From assembly GCA_027579435.1 (NCBI GenBank), contig JANBPK010000923.1, positions 1 to 64,000 on the forward strand: a stretch of 64,000 bases of DNA, written 5' to 3'. Shown in pieces: positions 24,436 to 64,000 of this stretch. The position numbers and the translations under genes are program-made. Each line of letters begins with the position of its first letter. The stretch's first letter is position 1. Below the pieces are notes generated by a model. The model was given only the letters and a program-made list of their open reading frames with translations, did no database searches and was not told where the DNA came from. Origin of the DNA: Candolleomyces eurysporus. Its lineage: Eukaryota; Basidiomycota; Agaricomycetes; Agaricales; Psathyrellaceae.

Positions 24436-27400
24436 ATAGGATTAAGACGTGGTACATATCAAAGCTTAGATTTGCCTTGGTCCGTTGAAACAGATCTGGT
24501 TGATATCTGAAGAATGCATGTATAACAAATATGGAGGTTCGGTGTTCCCCTGAAAGAAAGGCAGGGGTGCCACCTTCGCCTCCCATTCAGATTAACATTT
24601 GAGTATTGCCTCAGAGCTACCTAGGTCCCTTGGATCCACGTTTTCGAGGACGTTGCCTGTGCTCGGCAAAATTTGAGTATCCTGGGCGCAACATGCTGGG
24701 AATTTAATTCAAATGTGTAAGAAGACAATAAGGGCGGTGATACCTCGAGCAGAACGTGCCGGTGAACAAACATAAACTCTAATCGGTATTAGGCAATAGA
24801 CGCCCATATGTCGTAAATAGGATCCACGATTTTGAGTACGTTGCACGGGAGTGAATTGGTAGAAATGCCTTGTATGTCTTATCTGATATCTTTTAGGAGC
24901 AGCATTAGTCTTTCTATTAATCATCAGAATTGCAGTGGCGTCCCTCACATTGACCGATTTTGAATTGAGGGTGAAAGACCATTCAGAAGAGACCCTTGCT
25001 TCTGACAGCGTGTCGATCACATTGGCACAATGCAAACACTATTATTCAACGTACACATCTCAACGTGTACGACCCGGCGTCGGCACCTCCGGTTTGGACG
25101 TCGAACTGAGGCGAGCAGCTCCGTTGGGGCTACCTGGCGTGCCAGCGATAAACCCAGCTATCAGTCTCCTTGCTGAACGGACACAAGTTGAAAAATTGCC
25201 AGCGATAGAGAGCAGAACTGGTGCTTCTCCCGCATATGAAACGCTGAGAGTGGTCAGGGTGTTTCCGCTGTTTAATTTCGGTAGCTTAAAGTGTTCTTTT
25301 AGAGTTGAGACCCTCGGACAACTCTCGCCTTCAGCCGTAGTCAGTCACATTAATGGATTGTAAATTGGACGGTTTGAGTGTACAGATATGCACGTCAGTA
25401 GTATCTAGTTCCGAGGGTTGAGATCCCCCCNGTCTATGATCATGTCCAAGATGGTATCAGTGCCTCGTTGAGATTCAAGTCGTAAAAAGTTACGTCCGAC
25501 AATGGTCGTGGTTTAGGGTTATCCGAGTAAAAACACGAGCCTTGGGAGGCTCATGTCTGAATGCACGGTCCCCCGTTTCGCAATCATACCGTAAACAACT
25601 GCGCCACGTTGATGACTGAGATTCCCTGCTGTGATACAGCCCTGGATGCAGTCGCATGACCCTTTAACGTCGTGGACGGGATGGTTCCGCACTGGCCCTG
25701 CAACTTACCACTGAAGGAACAAGATCGGGGATAGATTCAGAGGGAGAGAAGGGAGATATGTGTGTGTGTTAATGATATTTTCCCTTCCCAAACGCACGAC
25801 TTTCCTGTACGAACTGGTTTGCGAACGTGTACAATGATATCAGACCGTCCAGTTGCGATTCGTCAAAGAATCACGGCCCCATCCCGGAGAACAAGTCAAG
25901 TATGGGGTTGAATCCGCTTCTGAATGAAAGGAAGAGGCGCCAAGAGGCGCTGGAAGGCGGGGCCAAAGCAAGAATGGAAGGGACTGAGCGTATCGTCCCC
26001 GTTTCCAAAGAAGTTCGTGTAACAAGTATTTGGTCGACATGCGATGGAAAATTGGCACTCTCTAAGATCTGAGCCGTCGGTGACAAGGCGCTAGTTGAGG
26101 GGCTGTGACAGTTCGAAGGGGCCCAGAGCGAGGGATGGGCCACATCGGATGTTTCGCCGAGTTCCGAAAGATTGACGCTGAAGTGAAGATTAGGCACCGA
26201 GGAAAGACCTCTGCGGAATCATCTGGAGTGTGGTCAGAAGTGGGTGAGCACTGGGATGGTTCGTCCAATCGGGAAAACGACTGACCTGTGAAAGGCAGTA
26301 CTACTATGCTCCAACGTACTGGCACGTGAAACCTTCAGTATACTACTTCATAGCTTCGACAAAATTTGACTTTCATCGTCATCTCGGGCCCGCTCATGGC
26401 GCATAGCCCCCCCCCCCCGAATGAATGGAATGTGGAGTGCGTGGTGTGCGGTGGCCAATCACTGGAAAAATTCAAGGTTGGTGGCACAGAAAAATGGCCA
26501 CAAACTTCCCTCTTGGTCTATGGAACGACTGAAGAGAACGTGTATAACGGCATGAGAACTCACATCTATCTTCCAGATACCGGTGACGGTTTGTAAATCG
26601 GCCATCCCCATGATAGCGAATCGAGAAGAAACTCCAAAGACAGCCCGGCGAACGGCAGGCCATTGTTGCGAGATTGAGGGTGCTCGTTAAAGGTGTGACA
26701 GTAAGGAAAGATCGGACCGAATGTGCTAATCCCATGCGAACGTTTTTTCAAACATGCCTTGAGAACCTCGGGGAGGGAATGCTGCCGTAGATCTTCTCAA
26801 TAGCAGTGCAATGTTAGGTAGGGTCGAATGTGTGGGGCGTGAACGCCGCTGATAGCTTCTCAAGGATATTGTGATGGATGAGTTGAAAACGGTGCGCGTC
26901 GCATTTTCCGAAGCTGTTAGCAGATTGACAGACGCCAGCTCGGGAAGGTCACATAGACAACGCAATAAGACCTAGATATGTCTTCATTTAGCTAACCCTT
27001 TCTCTTTCCTCAAATTGTACGAAATTGCCGTTGGTACTGACCGTATAAGTCCGCGAAAAGGGCCGTACCGCACAAGGGGTGAAAGTGGCCTCAGAATATG
27101 GATTGGAAGACCCCGCGACAAACGACGTGGCATGTCATGGCACTTCGCACCAAGCCAATGAGACGCGAGCAATCCCCACATTATGGTGCATTCCAAACGC
27201 TAAGATGTGGGGTGCAAAATGTCGGCGGAGGAAGCCCATGGACACAATTGACCTTTCTGTATCCAGTAAGAAGGATCCATGCCGTTCCGCAGAGCCTGTA
27301 AAGAGGGTGAATAGATAAAAAAAATGTTTGAATAATTTAGCCCGAACCATAGTCAATTTATAAATGCCATATGCATCGTTGACCCCGTGCTAACACCAGC

Positions 27401-28462
27401 GCTTCCTCCAATTTCAGATCGCAGATTTTACGATCGCTCTGAAGAAATTGCTCTATACAGAGGTCTGGACGCGTTACAGAAGAGGGGTGATAGCGACTCA
27501 CCAGTCGCTGAAAAGAAGGAGGCTCCAATGGGTTGGGTGTGACATTCGCGATTCTTTATGAACCGTAACCACCCCAGACAGGGCTGGAATTGTAGAGCAA
27601 AAGCCAGGCTGTAAAGCAGGTCATCAAATTGGTAAGCCTGATTGCACGAAGGGTCGGGGACGCTTCGACAGGAGCCAGACGTACTTGATTTTGAAATCCA
27701 GGGCTAATGGCGCTGAGCATCATCGCCTGGAAGATGCGACACAGAGGCGAGACGGTAATCGAACCACGGAGACCAGGCTGGCCCTTTCCGGTGCTCCACA
27801 ACGAATTATTCCACTGAGGCTGTACCTGAAGCAGTGGCGTAGATAAGAACTCGAGATGATTTGGAATATGGCCAGAGAGCCAAGGGCCATGTCAATTGTC
27901 GACAACCGCGAGGGAGAAGGACAGGCGGCGCCGTCACCGAGCGAACTGACCTCGACCCCGGATGATTACATAATCTAACCGGTCGCCCACAAAGTCCTAC
28001 TTGTACCTCTTTTTTCTGCAAGTCGACTCCCGCACACTGGACTGGCCAATCGCCTAAGGCTGGTTGTAAGCTCCAAGGTGATTGGTGACCGGTAACCGTT
28101 TGGTTCTTGAAGATTTCATTGACGGTCGGCAAGGTGGTGAACCTGGGAAGGATGGGATGGACAGTTACGGAACAAACGCATTCCCCCGGACCCTCGGAGT
28201 CGGAGAGAATCGTTTCTCGACAAAGCCTTCAGGCAGCTGCGCAGACTCTAGCCTCGCAGGCGCAGCATGCAACGCCACTGTCAGAGCGATAAGGTAGGCC
28301 TCAAATTTTTGTGTCCTCGACATATAAAAAGGAGGCCAACATTCAGGAACTAAAATAACTAACCTTGAAACGCTGTCAACAGGGCAACAACAGTTGACCC
28401 CGACAACAGATCCATAACCAACTGCTTCCGAGGCGACTTATAGGGCAAAGCACCGGTTTGCG
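24436..28462. other. 4-kb region without a nameable gene; possible decayed gene on the minus strand
   Basis: No confident gene. The best plus frame (24935-25363, 142 codons) has no known motif. On the minus strand, between about 27200 and 27930, frames starting MALGSLAIFQ and running to AMMLSAISPGFQNQ can be joined by a plausible GT-AG intron. Further down, a frame contains NGMDPSYWIQKGQLCPWAS. This recalls, only weakly, the D/P-x-W...PW segment of fungal wax-synthase-like acyltransferases. Stops break every longer chain, so if this was a gene it appears decayed. A C12 run lies at 26407-26418 and a TG repeat near 25757-25769. Confidence 0.3.
28323..28330 (+). promoter_or_regulatory. TATA box of the malic enzyme gene
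   Basis: TATAAAAA lies 133 nt upstream of the first ATG of the gene (28463). It is the clearest TATA box seen in the window and fits transcription from around 28350-28380. Confidence 0.5.
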
Positions 28463-30697
<2,235 letters not shown>

Positions 30698-30920
30698 TCT
30701 ACAGCTAATATGGTTATGGTCAAATACTACTAAATGTCTCTTTATTGTCCGAGGATCGAAGAGGTGTAGATATGTAGATGTGCGATAGACTCTAGAGTAC
30801 CGTAATGCTAATGCATTTGATGCGACATAATATAAAAGATATGGGAGCTGTGGTACTAGAACATGAAAACTAAGCAATGTGACGCGCTGTCCTTGAATAA
30901 TGAATGAAGGGATGAAAAAA

Positions 30921-32158
30921 TTATATTCTGCTCTTCTCGTAATCCTGCCTCACTCCCCGTGGCATGAACGTTGGAGGACTCAGCACCGAAGCGCCCATTA
31001 GCTCGCTCCTTCCGTCGCTCCTCGTGAAAGCTGACGAACCTCGCAGCAGACTCGCAGGGTCATTACGCATGATGGATTCCGGCGTTGTAATCGAAGTAAA
31101 CATGGTGTCTACAAATGAGGGATCGTGATGTGAGCCGGGAGAAATATTAGCGCCAGAGAGACGCACCTGGTCTTTCCCGGGGACTAGGCGAATACTTCCA
31201 AAATTTGGACCATATTCGTTCGGACGTTCGTGTCTTCATAAGCCGTCGGCGGATAAGCATGGCCACCACAGCGATCAAGACTAATGCAATTACTGCACCC
31301 AAAACTCCAGAAAGGATTTGGATAATCCGCACTGGATCGGCAGCGGAATCATTATGTTGAGGATCCGTTCCTGAGTAAGAAGTAGGATCCAGAGTCATGC
31401 TTGGTGGTTCTGATGAGGTAACCGAAGCTGTACCTGTTGGGTCCCCATCGTTATTAACATCTTCAACGATTTGTCCTGTCTGGTTGTGCGGCTGTACGAA
31501 GAAAGACTGAAGGATATAGGGTGCCCTCGAGTTCACCTCCATCATGGTGATCGACAATGTGTGCTCAGAGGTGTTGAGATCGTGAGCCAGGAAGAATTGC
31601 TGATTTGGAACTTCACGATTGGCTACTGGCAGCGTCGTCTCGAAATTGGTGACGTCGTCTATGACATATCGTGCTGTTGGCCCTTTGGACGAAGGGTTGC
31701 CTTGCGGAACAGTGCCGAAAACCGCGATCCTCGAACCTCCACGATGAGTCAGTGATCAAACTCTTGACGCTTCTCGAGTGAAACACTACCATTGAAGGTA
31801 AAAGTGACAGATGCGCCCTTGGAAGTGGTACTGTGTGTTGTGAATCTAGGCTTGGACTCTGAGTTCAAGCGCCAGTTGCCTGAGTATTTCAGTCGGGGGT
31901 CCGTATCTTGCGTGACACAACGGGAACAGAATTTTGGGCGAGTTGTATTTCTGGGCTCCAAGTGATGTTGCTGAACCCATGGAAGGTTTTTGGACGATTC
32001 ATTGAGGGAAAGAGCAGGGATAAGGAGGGGATCCGTCTCGTTCGAAGTAAGCAGACTGCCAGCGTCTTGGGGACGATGACCTTGGTCATAGTATCAGAAA
32101 GAAAGCGACTTGAGACGGTAGCGCATCACTCACCCTCGTAAACCGGTCGAGGAGCCAT
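30921..32158 (-). CDS. Single-pass membrane protein of a fungal family of unknown function
   Basis: Four exons (32158-32134, 32080-31790, 31736-31167, 31108-30921), 1074 nt, 357 residues, all with short GT-AG introns. The N-terminal part has several potential N-glycosylation sites (SNET, LNESS, RNTT). It contains a beta-sandwich-like domain running from GNWRLNSES through VTFTFNGSRIAVFGTVPQG and TLSITMMEVN to LQSFFVQP. A Ser/Thr-rich stalk follows, then one transmembrane helix (IIQILSGVLGAVIALVLIAV) followed by RRR, then a cytoplasmic tail. From general knowledge, proteins of this build are numerous in Agaricomycetes. No cleavable signal peptide is visible after MAPRPVYEG, although glycosylation and positive-inside rules place the N-domain outside. 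Function is unknown; binding of a surface ligand is only a guess. Confidence 0.85.
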
Positions 32159-32750
32159 CCCCCTTCAAAAGAAGTAAAATGCGGGTGAAAATCAGAGCGA
32201 GCGCAGAGAGAAACGAGCGGGAGGAAGTGAATGCCATATGTGAGTTACGTCCTTAAGAGAGCGTTCACCAAGGTAGTCAATGGATACCACTCTCTTAACG
32301 ACGCGACGCAGTCCAGAGACTATTTCGCGACTTGCGCTGAAATAGAAACGAACTCTGAGAGGATTCGATAGGACTACCGTCATCTGAGCCTCGGTGTCAC
32401 AAAGGAATTGTTTCCGTCGGTGCAATCCGCCAATCCTAAAGCAGCTCGGGTTCAGTTCCAAGCCCAGCCTGTCTTGAACTCACCCACGAATCAGAACCTT
32501 TTCGACAAAGAAAGGAGCTGAGCAAACCAATTTAGTGGTATAGTCAAGGATAAGCCAGTCGAACTTACAACCGGTTTCTATTGACGATTCCAAACCCACC
32601 CTAGTCAAATCTTCCCATGGTGGACAGATTCTGATCAATCCGCCTCTCTCATTGTTTAAAAACGCCCGTTTCGAGCGAAATTAGAAACAGATACAAATTC
32701 CATACAAGGTGAAGCAATACTGTTCTAAGTCGAAGTCTATTTGTGAAGGA
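32159..32750. other. Spacer between the membrane-protein gene and ABC copy A
   Basis: No gene seen. The last 60 bases before the stop of copy A (from about 32690) are related to the sequence following the stops of copies B, C and D, so the left edge of the tandem unit lies here. Confidence 0.5.
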
Positions 32751-39034
<6,284 letters not shown>

Positions 39035-41053
39035 GTTTGCCTTTGGAGCGCCGCTTCTATCGTTGGTGAGCAGACTGGTCGGCCAGTATCAGCCTTTCTC
39101 CCAGCTTTGTGCTTTTTGAGGCCGAAGGTAAGCTCAGAGCTGTACTGAAGAAAGGAAATTTTATGAAGGATCGAATGTCGGCTGCGAAGGTTGAGCGAGT
39201 CAGACCCTACGAACCGACGATTCCGGCCTACCGTGGACGTGATGTAAATCATTGATGAATACTATCATCATCCTATTGGCGCCTTGCGCAACTCACCGTA
39301 GGCGCCTGCTCCCTGCCAGCTCCTTGACTGGAGCTACCAGAAAAATTGAATGGCGTCAATGGTCGCAATTTTCCAGCCATTTTTACGATTTTTTGTACGT
39401 CGATAGAAGGCTCATACTTCGACATTGTGTTTTGCCCCAGTGTTACGCGCTAATACTACCATGTGGGTGCTCGTCAAACCTAGTATCTGCTGCATGCGGT
39501 TACACGGTTCCAATTGCAGCAGACTCCAAGCCATTCAAATCCGCAGCACAAGTGAGCTATTTTCGTTCAAACTCTGTCTTGCATAGCAAGCCTGAACCTC
39601 GCTAGGTCCAATGCGGCTTCTTTCGAACGCCCGGCTACACCGGTCTATAGGAAGTAGGTCAGAAAGCTGCTTATCGCCGGATAGCATGGAAGATCGACAG
39701 CATCGAGTCAGGTCGTGTCAGTGCGGAGGGCATAATCTGTGGCCATGTGTAGCGCTATCCTCCCCCTGAAAATGTCAGGGGAGTCATCGTTGCCGGTCTA
39801 GTCATATCACAGCGTTTCTTCAAATTGTAGTGGCACTGTACTGCTAAGCTCTTCGCTTGAAAATTTAAGGTTCACATATGCCCCCTCTCTCCCCGAGCTT
39901 CGAATCAGAATTCTCCAAGAGCGTTCAATTGCGAATTGCCGGGATGCTGCACAGTTTGCGATTGGGTACTAGACCCAGAGGGTTTCTCGGGTGGTGAGGG
40001 TGATTCTCGCAGGTATTACTGATCTGTTGATGTTTGATGGATTTGAACGATTCCATCTGGGTTCGCGCTGATAGCGAGTCTACGAACACCCTCTATAGCG
40101 CTCATACCATTTGCATCCTAAGCTGTCAGCTGATGTTGTCGAGGCATTTTGCTGAGGGCTTGTAACCGGAACAGGAGACGGCACCGGGCCCTGGCAATAG
40201 TAGAACTCAGAGATGTCATTACCACCTGTTTCCCGTTGCCTCTGTCAGAATCACCCCTTCTTTAGCAGCGCCAGGTACACTAAGCATGGATCCGGGGCTG
40301 TCTTCGGCTCTGACCGGCAGACGTTCGGTTGATGGATGGAGGAAGGAATGTGGATGACACTTTGTTGCCGTCGCGATATCGATTACCCTCCCCCGTCCGT
40401 ATAAGTAACTCGTGTTTTCTGCCAGTAGTCGCCTGACTCCGAATTTTGTATAAGTAGAGGACTAACGAAAGGCTGTTGATTGCCTTTGCGGACCCCGCCT
40501 CTCATTCATATGATCGGACGTCGCTCACCTACTCCTGATTCACATAAGCCGTCTCGTGGCACCATTTCCTCAAGTCAGATACACGTAGTCTCCGACCTAG
40601 AGAACCATGAGGCAAGCAGGTGTGTAAGGTCTCCATTACAGCTAGGGAACGAAACTGAATTGACGTGCCCTTGGGTTATGGTTTCTCGCCAGGTGGCTGC
40701 TCAACCATGCCCGTCATCCCTAGCCCCATATCGTCCAACCATATGCGACGCTATTGAATGGAGGTTCAAGCGATTCACTTGTAAGTTTAATCATTTCACC
40801 TACGTTCACTATCACGCTGCAGCCGCAAGGGCGGCGTAAACTTACATATTTCCAACGTCCGATTCTGAGCACGTAACTTGCTCGGAAACCTTCACCCGCT
40901 GGTTTGTATGCCACCTCCCAACGACCAACCAACGGCTAAATACAGCTCTTACCACAAATCGCTTGTTCGGCTTGCTCAAAGACCCTGATCGTTGCGAGAA
41001 ACTATGTTGAAGAAAAATCAAATTGTTCCAAGTCCAAGTCTATATGTGAAGGG
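39035..41053. other. Spacer A-B of the ABC array
   Basis: About 2 kb, upstream of copy A and downstream of copy B. Much of it is related to the other spacers, for example around 39640-39750 (GGATAGCATGGAAGATCGAC) and the block around 40865-41050. A roughly 490-bp segment near 40370-40860 has no obvious partner in the B-C spacer; it includes a 119-codon frame (40480-40839) with no known motif. The promoter of copy A must lie in this spacer. Confidence 0.6.
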
Positions 41054-47342
<6,289 letters not shown>

Positions 47343-48757
47343 GTTTGCCTTTGGAGCACCGCTTCTGTCGGTGGTGAGTAGACCTGTCGGCCAGTATCCC
47401 AGCTTTGTAGTTTTTGAGGTCCAAGGGAAAGGGATTCTATGAAGGATTGAATGTCAATTGGCCACGAACTTAAGGTCGAGCGAGTCAGACTTTTACGAAA
47501 CGCTATTTCCGGTGTACCCTACATGAGCGGTCTTTGACTGAGTCCGTCAATATGATCGTGTACGTGATGGAAATCATTGCATATCATCTCATGGGCGCCC
47601 ACCATAGACGCCCGCTCCCTGCCACTTCCTTGATTGAAGCTTCCAGGAAAATTGAAGGCCGTCAATGGTCGCAATCTACCAGCGATTTATATGATCTAAT
47701 AGTAGGCCAATAGAAGGCTCATAATTTGACATTCTGTTCAAGTTTTCCAGTGTTACGTGCTAAGACTCGTGTGGGTCCTCGTCAAACGTACTACCCGCAT
47801 GCGGTTGCACGTTTCTGATTGCAGGAGGCTTCGAGTCATACAATCCGCAGCTCCGTTCAAAGTTCTGCCGTGCCTAACAAACCTGAACCTGAGGTCGAAT
47901 GCGCGCGCACGGCTCCTTTCCCGGCCACACCGGTCTGTAGGAAGTGAGTCAGGAAGCTGCTTGTTACCGGATAACATGAAAGATCGACAGCATTGAGTCA
48001 GGAGGTATCAGTGTAAGGCGCATACTCTGTTGCCGTGTATGGCACCCTCCCTTTGAATATGCTAACAATCTAAATCGTAGCTGGCCCTGCTCAGCTCTTC
48101 ACTTAAAAAAAAGTAATGCCCCCTCTCTCTCCAAACTTCGAACTATAAATTCTCCAAGAGTGTTCAATTACGAATTCTTGGGATGCTGCATAGTTTTTTA
48201 TTGCATACTAGACCCTGGCCAAGGATTTTTCGGAGCCGTGAGTGGTGATTCCTGCAGGAATTACTGACTTGTTGATGCCTCGCGCTGTTACTGAGTCTAC
48301 GCCCACGATGCCACTCACTTAACGGAGCGCCCAGACCAAGCTGTCAGTCGACGTCGCCAAGGCATTTTGCTGAGGGTCCGGTTACAATGGAAGGGACAGC
48401 ACGGGGGCCGATGTCGTACTTGATACGACTCCGAGAGCTCTGCCACCCGTTCCCATTGCCTCGGTCAGAAATCGGCACTTTCCAGTCCGTTGTCGCAGGC
48501 CGTATCTTGTCACACTGGTGAAACTGTGGAATCAGAGGGATCAAGACAACGTTCAAATTGGGCCCTAACCCCGATTCACTGGCGATTCTGAGCACTTGCT
48601 ACGAAATCACTGGTTCGTAACCCATCTCCCAGCGACCAAGCCACAGCCTAATACCTACGAATCGCTATTTGACTTCCTCAAAAACCCTGATCATTGCGGA
48701 AAACTCTATGTTGAAGATAAATCATATTGTTCTAAATCGAAGTCTGGATGTGAAGCG
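47343..48757. other. Spacer B-C of the ABC array
   Basis: The shortest spacer, about 1.4 kb. It is clearly related to spacers A-B and C-D. Compared with C-D it lacks a block of about 430 bp: GTTGTCGCAGG is joined directly to GCCGTATCTTGT near 48500. No gene recognised. Confidence 0.6.
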
Positions 48758-55049
<6,292 letters not shown>

Positions 55050-56976
55050 GTTTGCCTTTAAAGCGCCGCTTCTATCGGTGGTGAGCAGACTGATCGGCCA
55101 GTAACAACCTTTCTCCCAGCTGTGCTTTTTGGAGGTCCAAGGGAGAGGGATTTTTATGAAGGATCGAATGTCGGCCGCGAACTTAAGGTCGAGCGAGCCA
55201 GACTTTTATGAACCGATGATTCCGGTGTACCCTGTACGAGCGGTCTTTGATAATATGACGACTGGGTCTGTCGGTCGCCGGCTGTCACCGGTCTCGACGG
55301 GAGTACGTGATGGAAAACATTGACATTGATGAATATCATCATCCATGGACGCCCATCGTAGGCGCTCACTTCTTGCCACCTCCTTGATTGGGGCCTCCAG
55401 AAAAATTGAAGGGCGTCAATGGTGGCGATTTGCCAGCTGTTTTTATGATCTAATAGTGGGTCAATGATTAAAAAAGGCTCATACTTTAACCTTGTGTTCA
55501 AAGGCTTTGCCTTAGTGTTACGTGCTAATACTCTTGTGGGTCCTCGTCAAATGTAGTATCCGCATGCGGTTGCACGTTTCTGACTACAGCAGGCTCCGAG
55601 CCATACAAATCCGCAGCTCCGTTCATAGTTCTGCTGCGCCTAACAAGAATCTCGCCAGCTCCAATGCGCGCGCGGCTCCTTTCCCGGCCCCATCGGTCTG
55701 AAGTCAGAAAACTGCTTATTACCGGATAACATGGAAGATCGACAACATTGAGTCAGGTGGTGTCAGTGCAAGGCGAATACTCTGTGGCCGTGTATGGGAC
55801 CCTCCCTTTGAATATGCCAGCTACGATTTAGATTGTCGACGATGACTCCTTGCCCTCCAACGCTCAGCTCTTCACTTAAAAGGTTTGGCTTACCTGTATA
55901 CCCCCGCTCTCTCTCTGAACTTTGAGCTGTATATTTCCCAACAGTGTTCAATTGCGAATTCTCGGGATGCTGCAAAGTTTGCTATTGCGTACTAGACCCT
56001 GGCCGAGGGCTTCTCGGAGCCGTGAGCGGTGATTCTCGTAGCAATTTCTGACTTGTCGATGCCTCGCGCTGATACTGAGGCTACGAGCACCCACTATGCC
56101 ACTCAGTTAACGGAGCGCTCAGACCCTAAGCTGTCAGTTGGTGTCGCCAAGCCATTTGGCTGAGGGTCCGTTTACAATGACAGGGGACAGCACGGGGGNC
56201 CGATTTCGTACTTGATACTAGAGCTCTGCCACCCGTTCCCATTGCCTCGGTCAGAAATCGCCGCTTTCCAGTCCGTTGTCGCAGGGTACTACAAACATGG
56301 ACCCGCGAATGTCTTCGGGTCTGACGTTTCAGTTCGATGGAAGGAGGAATGTGAAGTGTTCGTTCCTCAGGGTCTCAACGCGGTCACGGAACATGACAAG
56401 AAATCGATAACCACAACGTGGGTCCTCCGTTCCCAAGTTTCTCAAACAATGAAGACCTAATCTTGAACGGCGCGACGAGTTGACGAAGTTAGCTTTGCCT
56501 TCCTCCTTGTCCTTTTCCTTTCTAGCATTTTCGGTGTCAAATCCCAGCTCTACCAGCTCCAGCAAAAGAACTTCGATAGCATGCTTGTCACTTTCTTCCT
56601 AACCCCCACCTATGACGGCATGGTCCTTAGACAAGAGTCGTGGAGACGACCGAAGAGAGTGTCGAGGGTGTGAAACTTGTTGGCGTAAGGTGCGTTCAAA
56701 GACGTTGGACAAGGCCGTATCTTGTGACACTGGTAATACTGAGCGATCATAGAGATCAGGAAAACGTTCAAATTGAGCCCTAACTCCGATTCACTGGCGA
56801 TTCTGAGCACTTGCTCGGAAACCTTCACTCGCTGGTTCGTATCCCTCCTCCCAGCGACCAAGCCACGGCCAAATACCCACGAATTGCTATTTGACTTCCT
56901 CAAAGACTCTGATCGTTGCGGGAAACTGGATGTTGAAGAAAAATCATGTTCCAAGTTGAAGTCTGTACGTGAAGGA
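55050..56976. other. Spacer C-D of the ABC array
   Basis: About 1.9 kb, homologous to the other spacers. It holds a block (about 56285-56716) missing from spacer B-C. Part of that block (GCGAATGTCTTCGGGTCTGA and GATGGAAGGAGGAATG) is recognisable in spacer A-B, so the block is probably ancestral. A minus-strand frame of 78 codons (56329-56565) has no known motif. Confidence 0.6.
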
Positions 56977-63252
<6,276 letters not shown>

Positions 63253-64000
63253 GTTTGCTAAAGCGCCGCTTCTCAGCCTTGTGCCCGTCGAGGTCAAATG
63301 TGAGCTTAGAGTTGTGCTGAAGAAATAGGATTGAGTGTCGCCTGCAAAGGTTCGACCAGTCAGACTGCTGTGAACCGACGATTGGGCCGGGGTATGTGTT
63401 TCCGTTTAAGCTTCCACCGTGCCTAAGAATTCGAAGCCTGAACCTCGCCAGGTCTAAAAGTTCTGTAGGAACCAAGTCAGTAAGCTGCTTGTCGCCGGAT
63501 AACATAGAAGATCAACAGCATCGAATCAGGTTGTGTTCTGTGGACATGTGTGGCATCCTCCCCTTGAAAATTCCAGGGGACTCATCTGAGCCGGTCTAAA
63601 CACAGGTGCATAGGAACTATCCTCAGGCTCAAATTGGGACCTGGCACTATACTGCTCAGCTCTTCACTTCAGAAAGTAAGGCTTACATATGTTCCTCTCT
63701 CTCCGAACTTCGAATCAGATATTCTCCAAGAGCGTTGAATTGCAAATTCTCGGGATGCTGCACTGAGAAGATTTCTTGGAGCAATGAGGGGTGATTCTCG
63801 CAGGTATTACTGACCTGTTGATGTCGGATGGAGTTAGGATGGATTCACCTGGATTCGCGCTAATAAATAGTGAATCCACGAGGGCTCAGTTAAACCGGCA
63901 CCCTGACCGTCCACAGCCTCCACAGCTTAAGCTGTTGACTGATGTGGGAACAGGAACAAGGGACAGCACGCGGCCCTGTCGGTAAGTACTCCGGAGCTCT
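63253..64000. other. Upstream region of copy D, homologous to the array spacers
   Basis: Sequence related to the spacers upstream of A, B and C can be followed to the right edge, for example GCTGCTTGTCGCCGGATAAC near 63485 and GGACAGCACGCGGCCCTGTC near 63960. The promoter of copy D lies here. A fifth unit beyond the window is possible. Confidence 0.55.

Noticed and set aside
25540..25630. tRNA-like sequence on the minus strand (TGGCGCAGTTG near 25600)
   Set aside because: Resembles an A box, but there is no B box (GGTTCGAATCC) at the right distance and no cloverleaf.
40480..40839. 119-codon plus frame in spacer A-B as a gene
   Set aside because: Low-complexity content, no motif, no counterpart in the other spacers, and no promoter evidence.

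Overview
The window looks like nuclear DNA of a filamentous basidiomycete (Agaricomycotina type). Genes are cut by many short GT-AG introns of about 50-65 nt, often with a CTAAC/CTAAT branch site. Coding regions are close to balanced in GC, spacers are long, and several protein families are typical of mushroom-forming and related fungi. Rhizoctonia/Ceratobasidium is a plausible guess, but nothing in the sequence proves it.

Layout. (1) 1-5.65 kb is gene-dense: the 3' end of an unidentified gene (+), a DUS1-type tRNA-dihydrouridine synthase (-), and a secreted S41/CPAF-like peptidase (+). (2) 5.65-13.3 kb is a gene-poor stretch with a short tandem repeat. (3) 13.3-24.4 kb holds a sorbitol/xylitol-type zinc dehydrogenase (-) and a divergently transcribed KduD-like short-chain dehydrogenase (+). 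The second gene contains three introns of 1.36-1.80 kb, more than twenty times longer than the other introns here. (4) 24.4-28.4 kb has no gene I can name. (5) 28.4-32.2 kb holds a malic enzyme (+) and a single-pass membrane protein of a fungal lineage-restricted family (-), in convergent orientation. (6) 32.75 kb to the right edge is a head-to-tail array of four full-length ABCC (MRP-type) transporter genes, all on the minus strand, with a repeat unit of about 7.7-8.3 kb that includes the spacers. Spacer sequence beyond the fourth copy suggests the array may continue past the window.

The ABC array is the most interesting part. All four copies share an exon-intron plan of about 28 exons, including an 8-nt micro-exon and a 32-nt intron. 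The copies form a mosaic of near-identical patches, as expected from gene conversion. One copy (B) has lost five residues just before its NBD2 signature. Another (C) carries a +1 frameshift in an A7 run.

Data quality: twenty isolated N characters are scattered through the window, nearly all touching a homopolymer. In all six cases that fall in coding exons, dropping the N restores the reading frame. They behave as superfluous inserted positions, not unknown bases, and should not be read as mutations. The two oxidoreductases suggest sugar/polyol metabolism, the malic enzyme supplies pyruvate and reducing power, and the transporters suggest export or vacuolar sequestration of conjugates. No pathway joining these genes can be shown from sequence alone.
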